64,000 bases of DNA from UBA1563 sp041667115 (GCA_041667115.1 JBAYFO010000009.1:17643-81642); one strand, 5' to 3'. Positions 33,106-42,651 are shown, numbered from the stretch's first letter. Notes: generated by a model not told the origin, from the sequence alone. A program made the numbers and translations.

Positions 33106-35085
33106 TTATATATCCAGGTTTCTTACGTACTTAGCGTGTTTTTCAATAAAGGCGCGTCGTGGTTCAACGGCGTCACCCATAAGGGTCTCGAAAATTTTGT
33201 CTGCCGTAGCAGCGCTTTCAAGTGAGACCTGTAATACTGTTCTTGTTTCCGGATTCATTGTGGTGGACCATAATTGTTCGGGATTCATTTCTCCCAAACC
33301 TTTATAACGGGAGACAACGATTTTTCTAGTAGTAATTACTCCTTCTTCAACAATCTCTTCGGTTGAATCTTCCACAACTTCTTTTCCATTTCCTTTAAAT
33401 CTTTTTAAGATTTCATCTCTTTCCGCATCGTCATACGCATAATATTCTTCTTTCCCTTTTTTAATTTTGTAAAGGGGAGGCTGTGCAATAAAAATATTTC
33501 CATTTGTAATCAGCTCTTTCATGTGGCGGTAAAAGAAGGTGAGCAACAGCGTTTTGATATGTGCGCCGTCAACGTCGGCATCGGTCATAAGAATAATTTT
33601 TCCGTAACGTGATTTTAGCGCATCGAAATCAACTCCCCAACCTGCACCAATTGCGGAGATCATTGCTTTGATTTCGTTGTTTTCCAGAATTTTATTCATG
33701 TTCGCTTTTTCAACATTCAAAATTTTTCCGCGTAGAGGAAGGATTGCCTGGAATCTTCTATCTCTTCCTTGCTTTGCAGAACCGCCCGCGGAATCACCTT
33801 CAACGATGTACATTTCGCAATGTTCCGGATCGGTGATCGAACAATCAGCGAGTTTGCCCGGTAGCCCGAATCCATCGAGCGCATTTTTTCTTCTTGCAAG
33901 TTCACGTGCTTTACGCGCGGCTTCGCGGGCTTCTGCGGCACGTGTACATTTTTCAATTATTTTTTTACCGACGGAAGGATTTTCTTCCAAATATTCTGAA
34001 AGCTTTTCACCAACAAGTGTTTCAACGGCGGATTTTGTTTCGCTGTTGCCGAGTTTTGTTTTTGTTTGTCCTTCAAATTGCGGTTCTTGAACTTTTACAG
34101 AAAGAACGCCGGTTAATCCTTCACGGAAATCATCACCGGTAAGTTGGATTTTATCATTTTTGATTAGCCCATTTTTAGCAGCGTAATTGTTGAGCGTTCT
34201 CGTAAGGGCAGTTTTAAAACCGACGAGATGTGTTCCACCTTCGTGTGTGTTGATATTGTTAACGTAAGAGAAAAGATTTTCCGCATAACCGCTGTTGTAT
34301 TGGAAAGCTACTTCAATCGGTGTTCCGTCTTTTTCGCCTTCGATGTAAACTGTTTTGTGAAAGGCTTCGCGGGTCGCATCAAGATATTTTACGAATTCAA
34401 TTAAGCCGCCTTTAAAATGATACGTTTCGTCTTCGCCTTCGATTTCGTCCTTAACCAAAATAGTGATGGTCTTGTTTAGATAAGCAAGCTCGCGCATTCT
34501 TTCGGCAACGGTATCGAATTTAAATTTTGTCGCTTTGAAGATTTGCTTGTCAGGCCTAAATGTAGTGGTTGTACCGGTTTCATTTTTCTTTGCCGAGCCG
34601 ACTTCTTTTACCGTATAACGGGGAACGCCGCGGTCATATTCCTGCCGGTAAACTTTCCCGTTTCGTTTCACTTCAACTTTTAATGTTTCGGAAAGTGCAT
34701 TAACAACGGATACACCCACACCATGTAAACCTCCGGAAACCTTGTAGGAATCATGGTCGAATTTTCCACCCGCGTGCAAGACCGTCATTACTACTTCAAG
34801 TGCGGATATTTTTTCTTCGGGATGCATATCCACCGGGATGCCGCGCCCGTTATCTTCTACAGTTACGGTTTCATCTTTGTTGATCGTAACCTTGATAGTG
34901 TCGCAATAACCGGCAAGTGCTTCATCAATGCTGTTATCAACTACTTCATTTATGAGATGATGCAAACCGCGCTGACCAACATCGCCGATGTACATTGCGG
35001 GACGCATGCGCACGGCTTCGAGTCCCTTAAGCACGTTAATATTTTTCGCACTGTATTCTTCGTTCTTATTTGTTCCGTTAGCCAT
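33106..35085 (-). CDS. gyrB: DNA gyrase subunit B
   Basis: ATPase and TOPRIM subunit of gyrase, 659 residues. The GHKL ATP site E-V-V-D-N-S-I-D-E-A (about 46-55), GRGIPVD, and GGLHGVGVSVVNALS are present, followed by the transducer domain. The TOPRIM motifs EGDSAGGSAKQGRDR (about 425) and DADVDGAHI (about 505) and the terminal RRAFIEKHAKYVRNLDI are also present. It lacks the long insertion found in some proteobacterial GyrB. Spacing to the dciA-like gene is 67 bases, which may hold its own promoter. Confidence 0.97.
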   Translation of the reverse strand: MANGTNKNEEYSAKNINVLKGLEAVRMRPAMYIGDVGQRGLHHLINEVVDNSIDEALAGYCDTIKVTINKDETVTVEDNGRGIPVDMHPEEKISALEVVMTVLHAGGKFDHDSYKVSGGLHGVGVSVVNALSETLKVEVKRNGKVYRQEYDRGVPRYTVKEVGSAKKNETGTTTTFRPDKQIFKATKFKFDTVAERMRELAYLNKTITILVKDEIEGEDETYHFKGGLIEFVKYLDATREAFHKTVYIEGEKDGTPIEVAFQYNSGYAENLFSYVNNINTHEGGTHLVGFKTALTRTLNNYAAKNGLIKNDKIQLTGDDFREGLTGVLSVKVQEPQFEGQTKTKLGNSETKSAVETLVGEKLSEYLEENPSVGKKIIEKCTRAAEAREAARKARELARRKNALDGFGLPGKLADCSITDPEHCEMYIVEGDSAGGSAKQGRDRRFQAILPLRGKILNVEKANMNKILENNEIKAMISAIGAGWGVDFDALKSRYGKIILMTDADVDGAHIKTLLLTFFYRHMKELITNGNIFIAQPPLYKIKKGKEEYYAYDDAERDEILKRFKGNGKEVVEDSTEEIVEEGVITTRKIVVSRYKGLGEMNPEQLWSTTMNPETRTVLQVSLESAATADKIFETLMGDAVEPRRAFIEKHAKYVRNLDI

Positions 35086-35152
35086 TTATTTTTCCAGTAT
35101 TAAGTTCAGTTTTGTTTTTTTAGCTTTTGATGATCAAAACGCCAACTTGTAT

Positions 35153-35443
35153 TTATCCAATTAGTTTTAAATAATTAATTCTTTTTTCGCCGAAGAACTC
35201 GTTGATCTTTTCAACCAATTTTTCTTTTTGAAGAAAGAGTTCATTCCGCCATGCCGGATTTTCTACTTTTAGCAGAAGTACTTTCCTTTCAATCTTTTGA
35301 GGTTCCACTATTTTTTCAAATGCAGGAAAGATCTCGTAAAATTTTTCTATCACTTCGTTCTCTTTAACGAAAGCGTTTATTTTTCGTAAGCCGGGTTCGC
35401 TTGCAAGAAGTTCCGCAAGGCTTTTTACTTTCAGGCTACGCAT
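35153..35443 (-). CDS. DciA-like protein (DUF721)
   Basis: A 96-residue protein with the DUF721 pattern: a helix with GLRKINAFVKENEVIEKFYEIFPAF and then VLLLKVENPAWRNELFLQKEKLVEKINEFFG, containing the conserved V-x-N-P-A-W-x-x-E-L core. DUF721 proteins of the DciA type help load the replicative helicase in bacteria without DnaC. The position between recF and gyrB matches the recF-DUF721-gyrB order seen in other phyla. It overlaps the 3' end of recF by 8 bases. It is short for DciA, containing essentially only the KH-like domain. Confidence 0.83.
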   Translation of the reverse strand: MRSLKVKSLAELLASEPGLRKINAFVKENEVIEKFYEIFPAFEKIVEPQKIERKVLLLKVENPAWRNELFLQKEKLVEKINEFFGEKRINYLKLIG

Positions 35444-36548
35444 AGGAAACTTTCCCGTTAGCTATTTCTATTACTTTATCGTTTCCGCTTCGCAGCAAAA
35501 AAGAGAGATTTGCCAAATCGGTTGCGGTTATAAATGCCTGTCCAACATTGCGGATATAATTACTGATGTGAGCAGCTCTCTTTGCATCGAGTTCGCCGAA
35601 GGCGTCATCAAGCAAAAAGACAGGCGTTCTTCCGAGAATATCTTTCATATAAAAAAATTGTGCAAACCGCAGTGCAACCTGAAAGGTCTTATGCTGCCCT
35701 TGCGATCCAAAAACTTTTAATGCTTTTCCATTAATTGAAAATAAGAAGTCATCACGGTGGGGACCAACGAGATTAGTTCCTCTTCTTATTTCTTCATCTT
35801 GTCTTTTTGCTAACTGCGCCAAAAATTTTTCTTCTATGCCGATAGCATCGTTTGCAACGGTCGACTGGTATTCAATTAAAGGAATTTCCTCATCATTTAA
35901 AATTGAAGAGAACGCATGCAATAAATACGTGTTAAACAAAGTTAAAAACTTACTTCTGTAAGTAATTAAACTGCTTCCCGCAACAACCAATTTTTTATTC
36001 CATGCTTCCAGTTCATCAAAACCGACCGAGCGAAAATCTTCTTTCATCTTGTTCAAAAGGAAGGAACGATGCTTTAGTGTTTTGGAATAATCCAGTAACG
36101 TTTCCATATACAGAGGATTTGATTGCGAAAGAATCGCGTCGACAAATTTTCTCCGGTCAGCAGGAGCGCCTTGTGTTAACTGATGGTCTTCAGGTGTAAG
36201 CAAAACGATCGGGAACTTGCCGATTATTTCCGAAGGCCGGTAAATCTGTTTTCCATTTACTAAAAACGACCGCTTGTTCTCAGAACCGGAATAATAAATC
36301 CGTACGATGTCCGAAGTGTATTCTTGAAATGTTCCGGTAACTTCGCATTCCGTTGCAGAAAATTGCAAGAGTTCTTGGTCCGAGGAGGCTTTAAAATTTT
36401 TCGTTGTGCACAAGGAATAAATTGCTTCTAAAATTGTTGTTTTCCCTTGACCGTTTTCTCCGACGATAAAATTTATTCCGTCTGAAAAAGTAAGAAAAGA
36501 GTCTGCATGTATTCTATAATTTTTTAACTGAAGAGATTGCAATACCAT
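35436..36548 (-). CDS. recF: RecF recombination/replication repair ATPase
   Basis: SMC-like ATPase that loads RecA at gaps together with RecO and RecR. Walker A G-E-N-G-Q-G-K-T-T occupies residues 30-38. The ABC-type signature region S-Q-G-Q-H-K-T is near 282, and Walker B with the D-loop F-L-L-D-D-A-F-G-E-L-D near 315. The 370 residues are full length. Its start follows the dnaN stop by one base, and its end overlaps the dciA-like gene, so the cluster is tightly packed. Confidence 0.96.
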   Translation of the reverse strand: MVLQSLQLKNYRIHADSFLTFSDGINFIVGENGQGKTTILEAIYSLCTTKNFKASSDQELLQFSATECEVTGTFQEYTSDIVRIYYSGSENKRSFLVNGKQIYRPSEIIGKFPIVLLTPEDHQLTQGAPADRRKFVDAILSQSNPLYMETLLDYSKTLKHRSFLLNKMKEDFRSVGFDELEAWNKKLVVAGSSLITYRSKFLTLFNTYLLHAFSSILNDEEIPLIEYQSTVANDAIGIEEKFLAQLAKRQDEEIRRGTNLVGPHRDDFLFSINGKALKVFGSQGQHKTFQVALRFAQFFYMKDILGRTPVFLLDDAFGELDAKRAAHISNYIRNVGQAFITATDLANLSFLLRSGNDKVIEIANGKVSYA

Positions 36549-36549
36549 A

Positions 36550-37659
36550 TTAACTATTTAACCGCACCGGCATCAACAGCATTAACAATTCTTCTTGCTC
36601 TGTTTTTTCAACAGGTTCAATTACGCACGCTTTGGTCGGTGAATGGAGTTTGAACTGAATTTCACCTTCGTCAAGATGCATAAGAATATCGTTGGCATAC
36701 GCCGTGTTAAACCCAATATCCATCGGCTCGCCTGTATACGTGCAAGCAATGGATTCTTTTGCGCTTGAGCCTTTATCGATATCTTCCGAAGAAACTTCCA
36801 GCGAGGTTGCGGAAATAGAAAATTTTACTTGCTGATAATTGGAGGTTGAGAAGAGAAGCATTCTTTTAATTGCCGCGTGCAGATCGCTTCTACGGAGTTT
36901 CAAAATATTTTCATTTTCAATTGGAATAACGCTTGTATAATCAGGATATTTTTGGGCGATGAGCCGTGAACTAAATTCTACATCATCCATTACAAAGGAG
37001 AGATGTGTTTCGCTAAGGTAGAGCGTACAGTCGTTGTCGTTAACTAATTTTCCAAGCACACCAACGGCGCGCTCAGGAAGAATATAATTTTCGTGATCAG
37101 GAAATGTAACTTTCCGGTCAATAAATTTTACAAGGCGGTGTCCATCGGTAGCAACAAAGGTCAGTCCGGTTTCCGTGCATTCCAATAAGGCTCCCATCAT
37201 AGCCGGGCGCATAGCTTCTTTACTTATTGCAAAGGATGTTTTCTCTATTGCTTTTTTTAATGTTTTCCCGCTGAGGGTAATAGATTTTTCTTTTTGAATA
37301 ACAGGCAGTTTTGGAAATTCTTCTGCGGAAGCAAAACCAATAGCATACTGGCCGTTTTCTGTAGTCAATTTCATCTTTTGATTTGATTCAGTCGTAAAGC
37401 TGATCATTGTATCGCCAAGAGATTTTACAACATCAAACAACAGTTTTGCCGGCACAACCATTGCAAGATTCTCATTCGCATCTACGTTGAGAGAGGTGCG
37501 AAGAGCTATCTCTAAATCGGTTGCGGAAACCGTTAAAACTCCATCTTCAATTTCAAAGAGAAAGTTTTCCAAAATAGACATTGTTGTTCTTGCCGGAATA
37601 GCCGGAAAGACTTTTGCTAACAGTTTTTCTAATTGTTTGCTGTTGATTTTAAAATTCAT
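36550..37659 (-). CDS. dnaN: DNA polymerase III beta sliding clamp
   Basis: Ring-shaped processivity clamp, 369 residues, with three similar domains. MNFKINSKQLEKLLAKVFPAIPARTTMSILEN opens the protein and the end IEPVEKTEQEELLMLLMPVRL is the usual M-P-x-R-L-type terminus. An upstream in-frame ATG at 37671 would add four residues, but it overlaps a GGAG sequence placed six bases before the ATG at 37659, so that Shine-Dalgarno decides the start. dnaA, normally next to dnaN, is absent; a small lipoprotein gene stands in its place. Confidence 0.95.
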   Translation of the reverse strand: MNFKINSKQLEKLLAKVFPAIPARTTMSILENFLFEIEDGVLTVSATDLEIALRTSLNVDANENLAMVVPAKLLFDVVKSLGDTMISFTTESNQKMKLTTENGQYAIGFASAEEFPKLPVIQKEKSITLSGKTLKKAIEKTSFAISKEAMRPAMMGALLECTETGLTFVATDGHRLVKFIDRKVTFPDHENYILPERAVGVLGKLVNDNDCTLYLSETHLSFVMDDVEFSSRLIAQKYPDYTSVIPIENENILKLRRSDLHAAIKRMLLFSTSNYQQVKFSISATSLEVSSEDIDKGSSAKESIACTYTGEPMDIGFNTAYANDILMHLDEGEIQFKLHSPTKACVIEPVEKTEQEELLMLLMPVRLNS

Positions 37660-37732
37660 AATTATCTCCATTTAGACACTGAAATTTAATAAAAAATGAG
37701 GGAAACTCAATTTAAAAAATCGAGTATTTCTA

Positions 37733-37754
37733 ATCTTTTTTTGCACAAAAAGAT
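37733..37754 (-). terminator. Weak AT-rich hairpin downstream of the small lipoprotein gene
   Basis: Eight-bp arms ATCTTTTT and AAAAAGAT with a 6-base loop lie just downstream of the minus-strand lipoprotein gene and upstream of dnaN. The stem is AT-rich and has no long U tract, so termination would be weak. Confidence 0.3.
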
Positions 37755-37761
37755 AGGAAAA

Positions 37762-38166
37762 CTAAATACCGCCTGTAGGGGTCGTAACCTTATCATTAGA
37801 AGAAATAGAGGCGCTAACAATATAATTTAACGTAGTTCCCGTTCCTTGAATGGAACTGGTATAAAGCACGGTTATTCTTGTGTCCGCATCTAATTGCACC
37901 GAACCATTAACCGCCCCATTGGTGGAAGCATTTGTCACACCTGCAGGAATATCGTATGACGTTGCATAAGTATATGACCCCTTAGGGATATTTCGAACTG
38001 TTTTTGAGCTATTAGGAACTAGAGTAAAAGTTTCTCCCATAAAATTGATATACATATTTCCTATAGCGATGCTTTTAAAAGTAACACTGTTAGTAACAGT
38101 TGTTTTGCAACCGCTTACGAAAAAGACGATACCAATTATCACGATTAAGCTTCTGCGTATGTTCAT
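37762..38166 (-). CDS. Small lipoprotein of unknown function
   Basis: A 134-residue protein with a lipoprotein signal: N-terminal Arg pair, hydrophobic core SLIVIIGIVFFV and lipobox V-S-G-C (Cys at residue 20). The mature part is Thr/Ser/Asn-rich and beta-like (SVTFKSIAIGNMYINFMGE), consistent with an outer-membrane-anchored surface protein, but no family is recognised. It stands directly upstream of dnaN in the position where dnaA often lies and is probably transcribed separately. Confidence 0.7.
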   Translation of the reverse strand: MNIRRSLIVIIGIVFFVSGCKTTVTNSVTFKSIAIGNMYINFMGETFTLVPNSSKTVRNIPKGSYTYATSYDIPAGVTNASTNGAVNGSVQLDADTRITVLYTSSIQGTGTTLNYIVSASISSNDKVTTPTGGI

Positions 38167-38278
38167 TTTTTAGCCTTCTGAAAATTTTCTTTCAAAACTT
38201 AGGTTTTTTATTGTTAAATTTCAATAAAGATTTTCTGATTCAACAAGTAATTTTCCTTCTGTAAACTAAGAGAAAAAG

Positions 38279-40408
38279 ATGAGAAAAATTAAACTACTCA
38301 ACTTTCTTTATTGTTATCTTATAATCACAACATTTCTCGGCGCCCAGCAAAAGGGGATTATAAATCTAACATCTAAAGATATTGAAATAAATGTTGATAG
38401 TTCTAAAATGGGCTTAACTATTTCAGGATTTTGGAAATATAAGTCGGGTGATTCTTTGGTCTGGGCTTCCCCTGCCTACGTTTATGATGACCGGGATTCT
38501 CTCCTCTCAAATTTTAATGTTGACAGCATTCCTCAAAATGCATGGACAGGCATCGGGTGGTTCCGGTTAAAAATTCTTATTGATAGTTCTCTTAAAAATC
38601 AAACGGTAGCTTTTTCACTCTTGCAGAACGGCGCTTCGGAAGTATACCTTGACGGTAGACTGGTGAAAAAATTTGGAACGGTTTCATCCGGAGGCGATGA
38701 AATTACCTATAACCCCAACCGAACACTCTTTGGTGTTTATTTCGATGAAAAAGACTCACACTTGATCGCGATTAGGTATTCTAACAACAAATATCTTGAT
38801 TACCTAAAGACCTATAAACTTTATACCGAATCACCAGGGTTTACTTTAAGAATTGCCGAACTTAATAAAGCGATCTTTGTGACGGATCAGAAAGACGTCA
38901 TTAACACCATTGTTCAAATTTCTTTGTCGGGAATAATTTTAGCGTTGGGATTAATTCATTTGCTTATTTATTTCTTTCATAAAAAAGATAAAGCAAATCT
39001 TCATTATAGTCTTTTTGCGTTTTCAATTATGTTTATGCTTACAGAGGGAATGATCTTCCGTTTTATTACACAGAGCTCTTCCTACATCCTATTTTCTGTT
39101 ATTAATATTGTCAACATTCTTATCATCTTTCTCCTGTTAATTCGATTCTTGTATACCATTTATTACGGCAAAGCAATTAGGTTTTTCTGGGTGCCGGTGT
39201 TTCTCTCAATTGCAACGGTAGTTAGCGGGTTTGTCCAAAAAAGTGAACCTGTTTTTTATTTCTTTTTAGTTTCGGTTATTGTCGTCAGTATAATTGAAGG
39301 TATGCGCATTGTTATTCTGGGAATTAAACACAAAAGAACCGGAGCGTGGATTATCGGAACCGGCTTTTTCGGATTTTTCCTTCTTGTAGCTTTTGTTATA
39401 GTGGTAAACTTCTTAGGAAATACAAGATTTATATCGGTTGAATGGCTGTTGGTTTTCTTGTATATAGGCTTTTTAAGCATCCCTCTTTCAATGTCTATTT
39501 ATCTTGCACGAAGTTTTGCCTTAACAAATAAAAATCTTGAAATAAAACTCCTTGAGGTAAAACAACTTTCTGAAAAAGCGATTGAACAGGAACGGAAAGA
39601 AGCGGAGATAAATCTGCTTCGCGAAAAAGAACAACTTCAATTAAAAGAATCCGAAATCCGTGCCGAAGCGCTTGAAAAAGAAAACGAAAGAAAAGCAAAA
39701 GAACTTGAACAAGCCCGGCAAATTCAACTTTCGATGCTCCCGAGTAAAATTCCCCAATTGCCAAACCTTGATATTGCAGTTTATATGAAGACGGCTACTG
39801 AGGTTGGTGGAGATTACTATGACTTTTATATCGACAACCTCCGTAAACTAACCATCGTTATCGGCGATGCAACCGGGCATGGCGTAAAAGCCGGGATAAT
39901 GGTAACCGCTATAAAAAGTTTGTTCTCAGCTTACGCGGATGAGTTAAGCCTTCTCGACATGTTTACAAGATTTAACCGCGGGATTAAAGAAATGAATCTC
40001 GGCGCGCTTTACATGTGCTTCTCCGCTCTAAAAATTAAAAACTACGAGATGGAGTATTCTAATGCAGGCATGCCGCCGATGCTAATTTACCGGAAAGATA
40101 AAAAGGAAGTTGAAACGGTAAGCCTTAAAGCTATGCCGCTTGGAGCATTTGCAGATTATCCTTATAAAGAGACTTCTCTTTCTTTTTCCCCGGGTGATAC
40201 GGTCCTTCTTTTAAGTGATGGTTTCCCGGAATTGTTTAGCAAGAGTAGGGAAATGATCGATTACCCGCAAGTGGAAAAATATTTTATCAAAGTTGCGGAA
40301 CAATCTCCCGAAGAAATTATTAGTTACTTTGTGCAAGTTGTAAAAGATTGGCGCGAAGATGATTCTCTCGAAGATGATGTAACGTTTGTGGTCTTAAAAT
40401 TTAAGTAA
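38279..40408 (+). CDS. 7TMR-DISM-like membrane receptor with SpoIIE (PP2C-type) phosphatase domain
   Basis: A 709-residue membrane protein. A signal peptide (about 1-23) precedes a periplasmic jelly-roll-like sensor domain (about 25-205, with GIGWFRLKI and ASEVYLDGRLVKKFG, typical of carbohydrate-binding-like 7TMR-DISM extracellular modules). About seven transmembrane spans follow (about 212-413), then a coiled-coil of charged heptads (about 414-485), then a SpoIIE/RsbU phosphatase domain (about 490-709). The phosphatase domain has the metal-binding E-V-G-G-D-Y-Y-D and G-D-A-T-G-H-G-V motifs, and the closing LEDDVTFVVLK. It probably dephosphorylates an anti-sigma-factor antagonist. The next gene starts within 33 bases. 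Confidence 0.88.
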   Translation: MRKIKLLNFLYCYLIITTFLGAQQKGIINLTSKDIEINVDSSKMGLTISGFWKYKSGDSLVWASPAYVYDDRDSLLSNFNVDSIPQNAWTGIGWFRLKILIDSSLKNQTVAFSLLQNGASEVYLDGRLVKKFGTVSSGGDEITYNPNRTLFGVYFDEKDSHLIAIRYSNNKYLDYLKTYKLYTESPGFTLRIAELNKAIFVTDQKDVINTIVQISLSGIILALGLIHLLIYFFHKKDKANLHYSLFAFSIMFMLTEGMIFRFITQSSSYILFSVINIVNILIIFLLLIRFLYTIYYGKAIRFFWVPVFLSIATVVSGFVQKSEPVFYFFLVSVIVVSIIEGMRIVILGIKHKRTGAWIIGTGFFGFFLLVAFVIVVNFLGNTRFISVEWLLVFLYIGFLSIPLSMSIYLARSFALTNKNLEIKLLEVKQLSEKAIEQERKEAEINLLREKEQLQLKESEIRAEALEKENERKAKELEQARQIQLSMLPSKIPQLPNLDIAVYMKTATEVGGDYYDFYIDNLRKLTIVIGDATGHGVKAGIMVTAIKSLFSAYADELSLLDMFTRFNRGIKEMNLGALYMCFSALKIKNYEMEYSNAGMPPMLIYRKDKKEVETVSLKAMPLGAFADYPYKETSLSFSPGDTVLLLSDGFPELFSKSREMIDYPQVEKYFIKVAEQSPEEIISYFVQVVKDWREDDSLEDDVTFVVLKFK

Positions 40409-40440
40409 TGATATTGAGAGACATTGACCGCAAGGAAATT

Positions 40441-41013
40441 ATGGATAAACCATTTATTGAAAATCAAAACTTTCAAGGAGTTGATTTTTCAACTCAACCG
40501 TTGAATAGAGGCGATTATGAAAATTGCACGTTTCTTAATTGCACCTTATTAAATCTGGATTTATCTGAGATAAATTTTATTGAGTGTACTTTTAAGAACT
40601 GTGATTTGAGTATGGCGAAAACAGTAAAAACGGCTTTTAGAGATGTGAAATTCAGTGATTGTAAACTCTTGGGTTTGCGCTTTGAAGGGCGCAACGACTT
40701 TTTGTTTTCTGTTGATTTTGAAAGCTGTCAATTAAACTTATCTTCTTTTTACAAACGTTCGTTAAAGAAAACAAAATTTAAAGATTGTGTTCTTAAAGAG
40801 GTCGATTTTTCAGAAGCCGATCTGACCAACTCAACATTTGAAAATTGCGATCTATCGGGAGCTATCTTTGCAAATAGCGTTCTGGAAAAAGTTGATTTCC
40901 GGACATCATATAACTTCTCAATTGATCCGGAAAAGAACCGGATAAAAAAGGCAAAGTTTTCTTTGCCCGGTATTCCGGGATTATTAGATAAATATAATAT
41001 TGAGATTGAATAG
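40441..41013 (+). CDS. Pentapeptide-repeat protein
   Basis: A 190-residue protein built of repeating A/C-D/N-L/F-x-x units (YENCTFLNCTLLNLDLSEI..., NSTFENCDLSGAIFANSVL) that should form a right-handed quadrilateral beta-helix. The whole resembles Qnr-like/MfpA-like Bacteroidota proteins; a role in protecting gyrase is possible but unproven. An ATG at 40408 overlaps the preceding stop (TAATG), yet AAGGA four bases before the ATG at 40441 and the N-terminus MDKPFIENQNFQGVDFS favour the later start. Confidence 0.85.
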   Translation: MDKPFIENQNFQGVDFSTQPLNRGDYENCTFLNCTLLNLDLSEINFIECTFKNCDLSMAKTVKTAFRDVKFSDCKLLGLRFEGRNDFLFSVDFESCQLNLSSFYKRSLKKTKFKDCVLKEVDFSEADLTNSTFENCDLSGAIFANSVLEKVDFRTSYNFSIDPEKNRIKKAKFSLPGIPGLLDKYNIEIE

Positions 41014-41032
41014 ACTGATTCTAGATAAGCAG

Positions 41033-41413
41033 CTATTCGCTTTGCCGGTATTTAATCATCCCGCCGGGAACATTCTTTACATGAAAACCTTTTTCAAGAA
41101 GAAATTTCGTTGCAGTACGCGAACGGTTTCCCGATCGACAAATAACAGCAATTTCTTTCTTTCTGTATTTTTCAAGTTCATTAACCTTGTTAGAAAGAAC
41201 TTGCAGAGGAATATTGATAACCCCTTTAATTTGTCCAAGACCACTAGCTAATTCTTCAGGCATTCTTACATCCAGAATAATTAAAGTTGTATCTTTTTCA
41301 AAACGCTCTTTTAGTTCTGAAATAGAAATTGATGTTTTGGGATCATCTTGAGCCACACCTAAAAAGCTGAATATTGACATAAGCAGAAGGGTTGTTAATA
41401 AATAATGTTTCAT
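41033..41413 (-). CDS. Secreted single-domain rhodanese
   Basis: A 126-residue periplasmic rhodanese. A signal peptide (MKHYLLTTLLLMSIFSFLGVAQ) is followed by one rhodanese domain: IILDVRMPEELASGLGQIKGVINIPL, then the active loop C-R-S-G-N-R-S (Cys about residue 96), then FLLEKGFHVKNVPGGM. The loop length fits sulfurtransferases rather than Cdc25-like phosphatases. It may handle sulfane sulfur in the periplasm. It converges with the pentapeptide gene with a 19-base gap. Confidence 0.9.
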   Translation of the reverse strand: MKHYLLTTLLLMSIFSFLGVAQDDPKTSISISELKERFEKDTTLIILDVRMPEELASGLGQIKGVINIPLQVLSNKVNELEKYRKKEIAVICRSGNRSRTATKFLLEKGFHVKNVPGGMIKYRQSE

Positions 41414-41545
41414 TCTTATTTTCCTTGATTGTATGAAAAGTTATCAAGCGTGGAATAATGAAGTTGCAATTAGTTTGGATTTTTAAGCGGCAAACAATCC
41501 ACTATTCCGGCAATTTTTTATACTAGAAGTAGCACCGGTTGTTTT

Positions 41546-42649
41546 TTATTCATTCTCAACCACCTTATCATAACGAAATGTTGGATTGGGATAACCAGGG
41601 CTTAAACATTTCCAAGCATCTATTTTCGCCGTTATTCCGTCTTTAGTGACTTTTTCAAAAATCTCTTTTACTAATTTATCAAGAGTTTCTGGATTTATTC
41701 CAACGCGTGCATTTATAATAATTTGTGCCTCATTAGAAATTCCTGCAGTTCCCCGAAAAGATAACGTCTCTGTTGTTCCCGTGATGTTGCCAATAATATA
41801 GTTAACCCCATTTTCAAGAATGACTTTAATATGACCAACCCCAATTTTCATTGTATCTAATTTTGCACTTAACTCGTTTAGGAGATTAGTCACTATTGTA
41901 TCCCAATTTATTTGATTTCCTTTTAGACTGATAGAGGAATTAAGCCATCCAAGAACAGCCTCCCCCTCAGCATAGGTATCATAATCTACCTCTACAATTC
42001 TTTGTCCGGATTTTGTACTCGATAATATTAATTTCAACCAATGATCTATACCATCACCTGTTTTAGAACTTACTGATAAAACTTCCGAGTCCGGATAATG
42101 GAGTTTAACTTTTTCTTTTAAGAATTCTAATTCGTCATTACTCAGTAAATCTGTTTTTGAAATTAAAATTATATCACTTTCTTCCAATTGTTTTTGGAAA
42201 ATATAAGCGGCACTAGGATGTAATCCGGCAGTTCTACCGTCCAAAATATCAGCAAGCCTTAATGGATCCGCCAACACGGTGAGGGGAGAAAATATCAGTT
42301 CTTTCTTTAACTGTTCCTTCAGTGGTTGCATGATTGTGGCGGATAAGTCGGTACAGCTTCCTACCGGCTCAGCAATAATAATATCTGCTTGAGATTCAGT
42401 ACCAACTTGTTTTATTGAATCAATAAAGCCATTAAAATTACAACAAAAACAACTTCCGCTTACTTCGGTAACTTCTACTTGAGTTTGTAATAATAACGCT
42501 GTATCAACTAATTCAGAGGCTTGGTCGTTGGTTATTAAACCAACTTTTTTCCCCTCTTTCATTAATTGTTTTGTGGTTTCGTATAACAAGGTGGTTTTCC
42601 CAGCTCCCAGAAAACCTCCAACCATGATAAGTCGTGTTTTTTTTGTCAT
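41546..42649 (-). CDS. CobW/COG0523-family GTPase
   Basis: A 367-residue P-loop GTPase of the G3E/CobW group, which includes metal chaperones for zinc, cobalt, iron and nitrile hydratase. Walker A G-F-L-G-A-G-K-T-T occupies residues 12-20. The hallmark C-x-C-C metal motif reads C-F-C-C (67-70), followed by ADIIIAEPVGSC and the guanine motif S-K-T-D (about 160). The C-terminal part diverges from CobW_C. It starts two bases after the aquaglyceroporin gene stop and is clearly cotranscribed with it. The metal and client are unknown. Confidence 0.88.
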   Translation of the reverse strand: MTKKTRLIMVGGFLGAGKTTLLYETTKQLMKEGKKVGLITNDQASELVDTALLLQTQVEVTEVSGSCFCCNFNGFIDSIKQVGTESQADIIIAEPVGSCTDLSATIMQPLKEQLKKELIFSPLTVLADPLRLADILDGRTAGLHPSAAYIFQKQLEESDIILISKTDLLSNDELEFLKEKVKLHYPDSEVLSVSSKTGDGIDHWLKLILSSTKSGQRIVEVDYDTYAEGEAVLGWLNSSISLKGNQINWDTIVTNLLNELSAKLDTMKIGVGHIKVILENGVNYIIGNITGTTETLSFRGTAGISNEAQIIINARVGINPETLDKLVKEIFEKVTKDGITAKIDAWKCLSPGYPNPTFRYDKVVENE

Positions 42650-42651
42650 TA

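Noticed and set aside
37672..37761. Replication origin upstream of dnaN
   Set aside because: Only one DnaA-box-like match (TTTTGCACA, 37739-37747) is present in AT-rich sequence and no dnaA gene is nearby.
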